Origin: Nematostella vectensis
Taxonomy: Eukaryota > Cnidaria > Anthozoa > Actiniaria > Edwardsiidae
Direction of reading: 5' to 3'
NCBI RefSeq assembly: GCF_932526225.1
Contig: NC_064048.1
Location: forward strand, 9,572,515 to 9,636,514
DNA length: 64,000 nucleotides
Both the position numbers and the translations under genes were made by a program. Of the stretch, positions 10,235 through 22,700 are shown in pieces (the first letter of the stretch is position 1; each line of letters opens with the position of its first letter). Below the pieces are notes generated by a model that was not told where the DNA came from, searched no databases, and saw only the letters and a list, made by a program, of their open reading frames with translations.

Positions 10235-10535
10235 TCCAAGCTCTTGTACTACAATTCTGAAATATACTGTATTTTATTTTTGTACATAGAAATATAACAA
10301 TGTGTGCAAATTTACCAGTGTACACCACTTATCTTTTACAATATGTATTTTTACAACTCTCATCGTAGTACTATCGAGAATAAAACTACTACAAATAACT
10401 CCAGAATTGTCACTTTATTTTTCAAGTGCGACGCGCACCACCGCATATATTGCGATTGTTTTGGTTTTTCCATTTTAATCCTAGCTACAAACAAGTCATA
10501 TTTGAATGTTAGCCTCTAAGAAAAAGCCGCATTAA

Positions 10536-11049
10536 GGTGCACCTAGGCCTAGATACATAATTCCAGATTTTTTTTAGAGTCAAACGGGATTTTTAGAAAA
10601 TTTCAGGATTTTAAGAAAATTATTTAGGGTTATAGGAATTTTAAGTAAAAACTGCCGATTTTCGGTAGAAATGTGATTCTTTCAACTAAACCGATCGTCA
10701 ATAACGTTGTCAATAACCTTGTTTGGCTATTTAGTTACTGTCATAAAAAAAGTACCAGTCAGCGGCTTTGGCCATATTACCAGAATGCCTTGTTGGCTTG
10801 TTTTCTTCACTGTGTAAAACATGTGTAAATCGTGAAAAGTAATTTCTTTCGATGCGAATAATGCTGAATTGCGCATTTATACATGCACAATAAATAAAAA
10901 AAAACACAACATAACGATATATTTCTTATAATTAAGGGAGAAATGGCATATTTATAGAAGAAAAAAAATAAGAAAATTCGAGATTTTTAGGAAAGAATTC
11001 GTGATTTCTAGACATTTTTGGGAGTTATGTATCTAGGCCAAGGTGCACC
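10536..11049. mobile_element. MITE-like element with 25-bp terminal inverted repeats
   Basis: The left end ggtgcacctaggcctagata... is matched by the complement of the right end ...tatctaggccaaggtgcacc with one mismatch. The 514-bp interior is AT-rich with many agatttttag/gaaaatt runs and no ORF. It lies between CIP2A and the convergent mosaic gene. Confidence 0.85.
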
Positions 11050-11266
11050 GGACCACCTGGGCTAGTCCCAGGCCCTTTCCTGCCAGTATAGGCCAAGGTG
11101 CACCGGACCATCTTGTGTCAAGGGCATGGCTAGATATTTGCATTCTCATTGGCAAATTTTCTAAAAGGTGGTCACTGCTGTATGCGTCGCACTGTAAAGC
11201 CATTGGCAAAAATGGCCTAGCCTATATATTTGTTTGTTAAAAAAAAAAAGATATTTTAATTCTTTT

Positions 11267-11482
11267 TTATAGCCGAATTCGTTGTTGCGCGACCGAGAAT
11301 TCAAATCCAGTCTTGGAATAGGGGCTAGTCAATCATACCACCGCGACCAACAAAATTCCCTTCCCGCATGCAGTTAGATGCTTTATGACGCGTCATAAAG
11401 TATGAAAGCCATCAATTGGCTTAGACAATTTATTGAGGATTTTGAATTCGCCGAGGTCACCCAACAACGAATTCGGCTATAA
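11267..11482. mobile_element. MITE-like element with ~22-bp terminal inverted repeats
   Basis: The left end ttatagccgaattcgttgtt is matched by the complement of the right end aacaacgaattcggctataa. 216 bp and non-coding, 218 bp downstream of the previous element. Confidence 0.88.
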
Positions 11483-12221
11483 CATTACATTTAACAATTT
11501 CTTGATACGTCAGGCACTTGAAGGAATTGTTCAACTTGCCATGATGTCGTCTACTGTAGACACGATAAATATTATATAAATACCTACTCTAACCCGCCTT
11601 CCCTTTTCGTTAGTTTTTGATTGCCACGTTTTAATGAACAGTCCATCACCAGAAAATGAGATACAAAAGTTAGATTGAAGAATACTACCTGAATTGTTAT
11701 GGTTTTTCTGCTTAGCGTAGCGCCCTAGGTCAATCAACAAATATATTTGAAGAATTGTAACTTTTGAACCTTCCAGAGGATACTTGGAGTCCGTCGATCC
11801 GATTCGTGACATGTAGTTTTGTAGACTATGTAACCCAGTAGATGTTCATAGTAAATAAAACCCGCTTGAATCACTATAAATTTTAATCCATCCTATAACG
11901 TTCCATCCTACAACTAAAACAACTCGATTCTATTTTCTAAGTATCACATAATACAGGGAAAGTTGTACAAGTTTGAACGTTTTGAACAGCATTGTCACGC
12001 ATGTGTCAGATCTACGGACTTTCAGTTCCAAGGATGAGCATTAGTTGCAACTATTGAAGCCACAGTCTTTTTAAAGAAAGCCACGGGATCACTAAACTTA
12101 TTGGCCAAAAAAGGTGAAAGCTATTTGCTTTCTTTCATCGACTTTTTTATCCTGCAGATATGAATGGCCTGTTCTATAATGTAATTTAGTGTCGTGTTAA
12201 TATTTTGTGCTTTGTTATATT
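11483..12221. other. Gene-free stretch between convergent genes
   Basis: Presumed 3' UTR and downstream region of the minus-strand mosaic gene. I see no convincing coding frame, RNA gene or inverted repeat. A TTTAAT at 11882-11887 (ATTAAA on the minus strand) is a weak candidate polyadenylation signal. Confidence 0.4.
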
Positions 12222-13785
12222 TTACCTACGACCCTTCTTGGGACACTTGATTCTGAGCAAGTCTTGTACTTGTTTGGGAGAAATTTCGTAATCAAACATA
12301 TAAAAGTCGTCTAATTTTGCTCGTATGAACCGACCATCGAAGTCGAAGCTGCCCACGGATGCTTTATAACCCCAATCGGTGTCCAGCAGACCGTTGCCGG
12401 GTCCCCTTGCCTTCAGCTCGCCGTCGACGTAGACCTGAAACGCCCATGATACAATGACCCAAAACCCGCGGTTAGTAAACTTTGGAAGTTTAGTTAATTA
12501 TAATGGCAGCTGTCAATCTTTGTCTGGTGTTTGTAGGGGTATGGGGAGGGGGTGTTTAGGTAGGTAACAACCCCTATCCCTGAGAACAGGAATCAACAAA
12601 GAAAACTAACATAGAAAGATGAGTTTGAGGACAAAGGAGAAAATTACTTTTTCTACATCTAACGTCTTGCCGCAATTACTTTGGATTTTCGTTTATCAGC
12701 GGCCCACTGAAAAGGAAACATGGTTATTTGCACTGAAATCGTGTCGTAATCGCCCTTGTTAGGGTTTATTGAGGGAAAATAGCATTTAAAAAAAAAAAAA
12801 ACAAATGCGCGACTGAAGTCTGATACCCCTTAAACGATTTTGATTGAAGGTTTTTCAATCACTCGCTGAAGTCAGCTGACAGAAAGCGATTCTTTGAGTG
12901 TCTTGGTATCCTACGAGGATAAAAGACGGCGTTTGCCTTTTTTTCATAAACGCTAGAAACATCTGTTACCAAGACGCCTGGCGTTACACAACAATTTTCC
13001 GTTACCTTGGCGTTTCCCGCCCTAGCTTGGTAGGTCGCGGTCACATGGAACCAGACATTTGGGCGAATGACGTCATCTGTCATGATGCTGAAAACGGGAT
13101 TATGCTCGCGCGTTCGATGAAACCAGCGGATTTTTCCGTCGTCTATCTCAAAGTGATACCCTCCTGAAAACAAGAAAGAAGAAATGCGTTGTGTTTGTGG
13201 CGGTGCGGTCATTCAATAAATAAACAAATTTGTCATAGCAAATTCAAAAAGGCATAGTTGCATAGACTTTATTAAGGCCATGTAATAGAAGCGCGCTAGC
13301 AAAATGTCAAAGCTCGGTCTAACTGCCCTCAAAATTCTATCCATAAACAACCAATGTTTATTCTTACCATGTTTTATCGTTTTTTATACACTAATCTGCC
13401 CTCGAACTCGCACAAACAAAAACACCTCGGTTTCCTTAGCCAAAAATCTTTCCTTAGCCAAAAATCTTTCCTTAGCCAAAAATCTTACCCTTACCGATTA
13501 TTTGTCCAACGTTTATCGCCCTCGCCGTGCTAAAGATTGAGTGACTCCCACGTGTACTATCTCTAATGTTCACCCATCCCGCTATGGACACGCCTTCTCT
13601 TGGCTTTCTCCTGAACGTCAGATCTTCAAGCAAGATATTTCCAAACTGCCCAAGCTCGGCGTAATGACCGCAGACGCCGTTATAAGGGAGGATGCGACTG
13701 TCAAAGCCCATGTAGGCGTTGTTGCCTTTACCTGACTGATCCACTAAGACGTGGTTTTCGATCTCTTCAAAATCCAGGTTAAGCA
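12222..13785 (-). CDS. Mosaic gene exons 17-19: LamG-like domain 2 and stop
   Basis: Exons 13785-13495, 13163-13006 and 12434-12222 (TAA at 12224-12222), phases 1-1-0. Motifs parallel domain 1: [68 protein letters not shown] and [16 protein letters not shown]. The protein ends in a short basic tail, CPKKGRR. Confidence 0.93.
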
Positions 13786-16700
13786 CTGGGAAAAAAATGT
13801 TAAGAGCATTTTTAGGCCAAGATTGTACTTATTGTAATAAAAGCTATCCATTACTTTATCAGGGCAACCTGGCCTTTTTTTGATTGGCAAATGTTTTCTT
13901 TTGTCAGCCATCTTGGACTCAATTGCTGTTCTTGAGCTCACTTATCTCTACATGCACTTCGTATGATTGAAATTTGTTAATCCTCTTGTTGTGAAGCCAG
14001 GATATTTCAAAGGATATTTAAATTTATAAAAACAACACCAAGGTAATCCCGGCTTTAAATTACCTGCACAAATATCATTTTACTTGAAATAAATTTTTTT
14101 ATTCATACTGTGGTACGGAACCACCCCTGGGTACAAAACCAACTGAACAACTCCTAGATCGGCCACTGATTCCTGGACTTACCTGGACACTCAGGCTGAT
14201 GACATGGGATGGTAGCAATCTCTCGACCAGTCTTTGGACAGTCCCTGCCGTTACACTGCCTTGAACGCGTTCGCTTACCAACACCACACGTGACGCTGCA
14301 CTTGGAGTACCCCGACCACTCCGTAGACGCTGTGAAAATAGCAGCAATTATGTCAATGGTCGAGAACCTTTTGACAAGGGCAAGAAGTACGCGCAAGGTT
14401 CTATTGTTCTGCGGCAAAAAGGTTTCTTCAAAAAGGATTTTTGTAATACTTAATATACAGGCAGAACATATTTTTTATAATATATTTTAAAAAACTTTGA
14501 GGAGGTTACGTAAAAAGTATGCTCCTTTAAATCTTATTTGGGTCGATAGTTTCTACTTGTCTAATTTTCACAAGGTTCTTAACACCAGATTTTTCTTATA
14601 AGGCATAATACATAAAATAATAAAACCCAAAACTTAAATATTCGAAAAAATTCGGCAAAATTTTGCAAAGTACAATTATTTTTCTAGTATTGACAAAAAC
14701 TTTTTGTCAATACAGACCAGTGGCACATCCCTTGCAACATCAGACTCCATCTGGAAACTATACTAATGATCACTTAAGAAGTTCTCATATCGAATCCTTA
14801 TAAAATAGAACTTAAAAAAATCGGGTACTTCTATAATAGCACGGGTTGATGTCTGTAATTGCAAGTTAGTATAGATGCCGTTTTATATATAATTAGAAAA
14901 CCCAATAATGAAGGTACTTTTCAAAAAAACATTCAGACTTTGTCAAAAAGTCCTTACCTTTACATGGCGGCGTGAAGCATGGCACCATCTCAGTCTCGAT
15001 GCCATCCACCGTGCATTCGATTGCGTTACACTTCCGGTAACGCTCCTTCACGCCACGTCCACATGTCACGCTACATGAACTAAATTTTGACCAATGATAG
15101 CCCTCCAACTCTACATGCGCTTTGTTGTTATTCGTGTTACCCCTGGCCATTTGCTGGACCATAATGTTATGTTTCGAAGTTCTATTCACAGGGTCTCCCA
15201 ATTTGTTTATCCTTCTTGTGCCCTGTTTACTACTCTTCTTTAGTTTACCATGGCCCTTGGCCTTTTGGACTGCTTTGCTTTTTGACTTGGACTGACTATT
15301 TATTCCCTTTGTATTGTTTCTATAATAATCAAGCACATGAAATCTCGACATCCCTTCAGTGTTCTTTTCTCGAGACTGTTGCAAGACCCTCTGTTGATCC
15401 ATGGTCTTATAAAACGGCACTCTAGATGCGCCTGGTCTATTTGTGAACGAAGTAGCATCCATGTGCCCGTATATTGGAGCCCTCATTCGACCCTCTGCCA
15501 CTCCAGAATTTAACATAAAAGCTGTCTCAGGGTTACCAACATTGCTATAGAACTGTCCAGACTGGGGGCTGTAATAAGCCCTATTTTTAGCGCCCAGAAA
15601 GAACTGCTCAGCCTTGCTATTTTGCAAAGTCATAAGGCTGGGGTTTCCTTGGGCTATATTGCTGTATAGCGGGATTGGTTTGAGTGATGACGAACTGGGC
15701 ACTAAGCCCATCTGTGTTTGTACTGTTGCCTCGTTTTGCAGCTTCATGAGGACTTTCTTTGGGAGTAAGAACGAGTGAGAGTTTTTCTCCGACAACTTGG
15801 ACGCTTTCGAATGGCTGGCGCTCATAGCTGAAACAATTAGTTTTGTTGGAAATATTATGTATTCTTTATTGTTTTATCGTTTAGAGCTATACAAGCTCGA
15901 CCCCAAAACAAGTTGCGCTTCAACTGTGAAAAAAATAGTGTTAACCTAGTGTTAACCTCGATCACAGATAAAAAAACAATGAGGATTTTTGGGAATTATA
16001 CATTGCTTAATTCTTAAGCCCAGCCAACCATGGCCCCATGGGATTCAATTCGTAAAACTTGAGATATCGTACCAAATATTCAGAATTCACATGACTAGAT
16101 TGATGCACCACACACAAAACAATGGGAAACAAAACGATAGAACGGGAATGTAATAAAAAAATGAGGAAATCCAGCCTATTACGTTAGGCCTTACTTAGGC
16201 CTTAGATCCGTGGTCAGTTTACTATACTTTTAAAATAGAAAAAGGGCGTTAACGATCTCCCATCCAGGGTCATTATTAAAAGCTTCCATAGTAATATGTG
16301 TTTGTTATTTTGTCTAAGGCCACGCTGTTACTTACCCTCATTATCACAGCCATATATTTCCGACCTCATGCATATGAGCCTGCCGTGCCAGGTCAGTGGA
16401 TATATTCTGATGAAACGTGCCATAACAGGATGCCTGAGATGACGAATGGAAATTGTGTCTTTGTCGTCATTACCAGAGAATACCTGCCAATTAAACCGAT
16501 ATATCAGCTTTATATTATATATTACCTTTATTGGTATTGTAGATCATTATTTATCCGCCCTTGTGAATTTGTGGTCATGGAAAAACATTTAAAATGGAAT
16601 TACTTGTTCGTCAATCGCTAGCAATTATATATCAATATGTTCCGGTTATGGATGAGTACGAAGGTTATTAATGGGTCCAATTCATGCTTCGTGATCGTTA

Positions 16701-19700
16701 AATGTCATTCACCACCTTGGTCTTTGCAGTTCGTACCTTTAGCTGGCTGTTTTCAGTGTAGTTATTCCATCCTATGTTATTTATGCTGTACTCTATGCGG
16801 TATTTTGTTACCCACTGGTCAGTGGAAACTTGGCCTTGAGTTCCGATACCTGTACCCGAGAAATGACATCATTTAACGGCTCAAGATGCTTTTAACTGTG
16901 TTTTGTATTTTGTTTTCGCCAAAGGCGTATCTTCATTAGTATTCTTTTATAAAATAACTTATATGGAAGGGTCATTTATATAAAGCACACTGACGAAGTA
17001 AATTCTACTCTATCCGGCGTTTCCCCTGGAAGTGAAATAATCACAGTTCCCTCCTCGCGTTTTTAGAATCTGGTGTAATTTCTGTGGCATAAGCGCCCGT
17101 CCTGCTGACCAAATCCTTTCATCCGATTGGCTAATTGGCTATAATCATTACTTGAAGCGGTTTTAAAAACCTTACCCGTAAGCTTGACTGGATGCTGAAG
17201 ATCTACTTGGAGAAACCGCTGACCATCATCTTTTGTAGTGCACCAGCTTCCCTTATGCCCTCTCGTTCCCTGTTCCTCAGTTATAAGACGGCCAAAGAAA
17301 GGCGCGTGGGTATGGTCCACACCCGAGGACGCTGATATTGCCTTGTCTGGGATTTTTCCATTTGCCATTCCCATTGGATAAAAGCATTCGGGGCAGCTCG
17401 GCCTTTCGCATGGCTTTCGTTGCACAAAGTTTTGATTTCCTCCTGTGCAGCCTGGATGGCTGGGATCCCTGTTGCATGGTACCAGGGTCTTTACAGTTCC
17501 ACGGCCACAGCTGGAGCTGCAGTCAGCGAACTGAGACTGGGTTGGGTCAATGATCGCTGTCTCGGCTGTTTCCTCTGTAGTATCCGATAATAGACCTGGA
17601 CCGAAAAAGTTTTTAAGACATTTTTATATACATGCACACAAAATAAGACAAATAGAAAACATGAATGAATGTGTAGATGAAAACTGAGAAACTATTATGT
17701 AAAAAAGTTGTCGGAAAGAAGTAATGATTAAATAATTGATGACAGACGGATAAAAGGAGGCAGCCATAAAGCGAAAATACTACATTAAATAAGCACAGTT
17801 GACAAATTAAAGCTGCATTGTCACCAGTTTACTTCCGGAGGTCCGACGAAAACCTCAACCGTTAAAAGACAAAAGAATCTATTCGAATCCGAAATATTTA
17901 ACAGGCCATCCGCTCTAAATTAGCAGTCACATCCTCAAAGAAACTTCCAATATGCAAACTATATGCTTTCTATATTTTGAAATATTTTTCGTGTTTTCCG
18001 TTAAAAATCATCGGAATTCTTACGTAATCGACCGGAAGTAAACTGGTGACAATGCGGCTTTATTAGAAAATCGGAAGGGCATTGGCCCGACCGAGGAGGG
18101 GTTTAGAAGATGTTCAAATGTAAAGCGGAATGTAGGAAACCTGACAGTTCTATTGGGTCAGGTATGTGTACGAAAACCAATATGTTATAAATATTTGAGA
18201 CAGAAGACAAACAGACAAATACAGAGGGAAAGAGAGGCAACAAACATACACAAGCGATAAATATGGAGAAAGAAAACAGAAATATCAACAGATGGACAGA
18301 CACGGACTGACAGACAGAGGAGTGATTTGAGAGTGACTTACCTGTGATACACCCGTACAGTTCTATTCTCATGCAGATGCTCTCGCCGTACCAAGCCAGT
18401 GGGTAGAACCGAACGAATCGAGCATCAAAGAACTTGGTCAACCAGTGGATCTTGACGCTGTCCTTGTCGATATTCCCGACAAATGCCTTTGAAAGGTACA
18501 CGATTAATTGATTACTGTATACAAGGGCATTAGGATAGTGAAGTTGTGTTTATGTATGGTATTATAAACAATTGAATGCGCGCAACCTTATGTGTCGCTT
18601 TTTGAACACACCTCGCCTGTTCCATTTTTGCTCACGCAGTCATACTTGCGGCCCGTCTGACTGTGACACAACTTGAAGCTTGTCACGAAGCAGTCGAGTA
18701 CAGAAGCCCCTTGTATGGCAACGCCTTTAAAATAAAATTATCTATTATTATTTAATCACCATTTATTATTGATATTTTCATTTATTGTGATGAGTTATCC
18801 GCATCAGCAGCAGGATCTACTCTAATATGATTTTAATAATCATTGTCATTATCATCATCCCACTTTCATAATCAACACTGTCATGACAATGATTCGTCAT
18901 TCATTATTATGTCCCTTAATCATCATCATCACCATAACCATCATCATCACCATTATTATCATTATCATCACTTCAACCATCAACACCACCACAAGCACCA
19001 TACTCACCATCATCATCATTATCATCATCATCAGCAGCAGCATCACCATCATCATTATCATCATCACCATCATCATTATCACTATCACCATCACCATCAT
19101 CATCATCATCATCATCATCATAACTACAAGCACAATTATCATTATCACCATCATTATCATCATTATCAACTTTATTTCAAGCATGATCATCACCAGCACC
19201 GCTACCACCACCATCATCAACAGCATCATCAGCAGTATCACCACCACCACAACCACCACATCTTCATCCCAAGATAATCGCCATCTTACCCGAGACCGTC
19301 TTCTCATCTCGAAGGTCTATTGTGAGGTAGGGCTCCTTGTCATCATCATCCGCACACCACGCGCTGCGTTTAGGGTCGTCGTAGAACGAGATCAGGTTAA
19401 GTCTTGAGTAGTACGGTTTATGCGGCTGGAGTGTTGAAGAGGCCGTGATCTGTTCGTCTTTTATGCGCATATCCTCCATCCCGATCGGTGTAAAGCACTC
19501 TGACATGAAATATTCAGGCAATGTGAATGGTTATTTAAGTTTCGTCGACATTTTGACGCCTTAGCAATATTCCAAACGTGGGAAAGCATCCATTTCCAAT
19601 GGATGATTTCGGAGGCTTTTGCAATGTTGTGTTTTGAACTTGGTAAATAAATTATAAAACTTTGTTTTAAAGATTTCTTCACATAATTTGTGTTAAAATA

Positions 19701-22700
19701 TTGAATAAAAACAATGAGAAAGGTTTTGCTAACAAGGCCTTTTTAAAGGAATTCCGCCTAAATTTGAGCAAGTTCTTTTGTTTTCTAAAATCTCTTATTG
19801 GCCTCAAAATGTGATGGCGAGCTTAAAGAGCCCTTGTTATTTACACCTTTGTTATTGTTTTGATTTAACATTGGAAGGCACGTAATTTCCTGAAATCTCG
19901 AAATAACCATCTAAAAACAAAATTTAAAACTATATAATTTACCAAACTCAATCGAAAATATCGCATTTGTTTCCCAAATCAGCCGATGGAAAGGGAAGCT
20001 TTTCTACGCTTGGTACATTGCTGGAATGAGAAGATGACGGCTGTTGTTTGAATCTAAAAAGGACCAGGTGCGTTAGCCCGGCGCAATATCGCCTGGCATA
20101 TCATCTATTCTAGAGAAGACCTATAACTGTGAACATGTAACTCACCTTTCTCGAATTTGCACCTCTTCATGAGTTTTTTAATCTCTTCCTGTGTCAGTGC
20201 CTGGTTGGAAATGTAGAACTCATCCACCATTCCCTTCAAAAGTCGCTCCCCTTTATGCTGTCCGATACCAGCCTTCCTCGTCCAATCCTGAGACAGCAAA
20301 CCCGCGCCTTCCTCTCTCATCACAAATTTTGCATTCACGTAAACCTCAGCAAACTTTGTCTTCGAGTCATACACCCCTGCCACGTGTGTCCATACATTAG
20401 CAGGCACAATAACTTCTGTTGTAACGTTGAAGATTATTCTTCCTTTGGCATTTCGATGAAACCATCTTACCGCCCCACCATCCACTTCATAATGGTACTG
20501 CCCATCTTCGTGCGTGGAATTCACTCCCCCTATTGTATCAAATATTGAGTTTGGCGTGTCTACTGTGTTTAGTTTTACCCATGCAGCGATTGTTACTTGG
20601 GTCCGTGGTTTGTTTACAAAGCGTTCTCCGTCGAGTAACACGTCTCCGCCGTTCAGGTCGACGCCTTTTCCGCATTTCTCGCTAAAGCGCACGAGACGGG
20701 CGAAGTTGACAATGCGCGCGTCGTTATGGAGATCAGACCTGTCACGAATGATGTCGCGTTTGACGATCTTCTCGAAGCGCAAATAGAGCACGGATTTCTT
20801 GATAACTGGAACATAGGATACGCACAATGTTACTTGGTGTCCCTATTTAGACGTGGTATTTTTTTATTTATTTTTTTGTACTCTGTGATGCTGTGACGGG
20901 GGAGGGGGGGGGGGGGTGGCTTCAGAGGCGGATCTAGCTTTTTGCCAAACGGAGGGTTTTCCCCAAAAGTTTCGTCGTTTATCTTTGTAACGGCACAATG
21001 AAAACAATAAAAAAGGCAACCCTACAGAGGTCAATAGTGATTTCAAATAGCTAGAGTTGGTTCTGGCAATAGACCGCCATTTGTTGCTATGTCTGTTCAC
21101 AGATGTCTTATTGGGGGGACGTTGGCGGGGTTAATTACCGAAATACCGCACAAAAGTTTCGAAAATACCGCAATACCGCAGAAAAAAAGGAAATATCTCT
21201 ACCGCACAGAAGGACGAGATTTTGAAGAGCATGCGCGACACCCCGACATTTCCTATGTTTCCCGCTAGATCATCCCGTACCACGGGCAAATCCCGCGCAT
21301 CGCAGGACTAATAAGCACCGCAATATTTATTTTTTTTAACGCAATACCGCTTTTTAAAAAGCAAAATCCCGCAGTTGAAATTGTAAATACCGCATCACCT
21401 CATTTGTTTTGCTTTTTTCCCGCAATATCGTATAAAAAAAAGGCCAATACAGTAACCCCCCCCCCCCCCACCTTCCACCCTTACTTGATTGTGATTCCTG
21501 GTCTTCTCTTAACGCAGACGAAGTCGATCCCCAGGGCTCTCCTGCAAGATGACAAGACAGCATTTTAAACTCCGATCCGCCACTGCTTTAAAATCGCGTA
21601 ACAGGTTAGTTTCTATAATTTTTTATCGTTTTCGGGTATATAGATTTAAATGAGACTGTTTGCGCCACCTAAAAACATGTTTAAAGGGAGTAAAAGAAAT
21701 AGGAATGCGTATGACAATGATTGACATTGACAATCAGTCGTTCAGATAAAAAAACAGTGCTTTTAGAGAATTTAAAATCAAATTTAAAAGCTTCAAATAT
21801 GATTATAAGATATTTTAATGAAACCCCACACTTGATTACTTTAATTTTTAATTTCTTGATGATAATAAAATACAGTATTGCTTCATACTTAAAAAAAACA
21901 TTCATAGAACAATATTTCTATCGATGGTGATAACTGGATAATCTTTTATCTTTATCTTTTATCTTTTTTACTTTTGTTTTAATTTGTTAAAGGTTGCAAT
22001 GTTGAAAATGCACTTTTATAACCTCCGTCGCTTAGCATCAATATAAGATTCGTTGGCTCCGATAGCAAATCCGAATGTGATACCTAGCAAGTTTACAGAT
22101 TACGAAACACTCTTTTGTATTACTGTAAATGTTTTTAATCTAGATTCTAATCCGGTACCTTTCTTTGAAGCTGTTTCTACATCTCCTGAAGAATAGACAA
22201 AGAATGTTTAGGAATGTTTTTCTGTATTGCAACACTCAACAACACGCTCGACAGCACGCTCAGCAACACATGTAACACGCTTAGTAACATCCCCAGCTAC
22301 ATGTCCAACAACGAGCTCAACAGCACGCTCAGCAACACGCACAACGACATGCTCAGCATAACACGCAACGACACGCTCAGCATAACACGCAAAGACACGC
22401 TCAACAGCACATGTAACACGCTTAGTAACACCCCCAGCTACATGTCCAACAACGAGCTCAACAGCACGCTCAGAAACACGCACAACGACATGCTCAGCAT
22501 AACACGCAACGACACGCTCAGCATAACACGCAAAGACACGCTCAAAAGCACATGTAACACGCTTAGTAACAGCCCCAGCTACATGTCCAACAACGAGCTC
22601 AACAGCACGCTCAGAAACACGCACAACGACATGCTCAGCATAACACGCAACGACACGCTCAGCATAACACGCAAAGACACGCTCAACAGCACACGTAACA

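Noticed and set aside
18843-19407. His-rich and Ile/Thr-rich ORFs on both strands
   Set aside because: Trinucleotide ATC repeat in an intron; no start or splice context.
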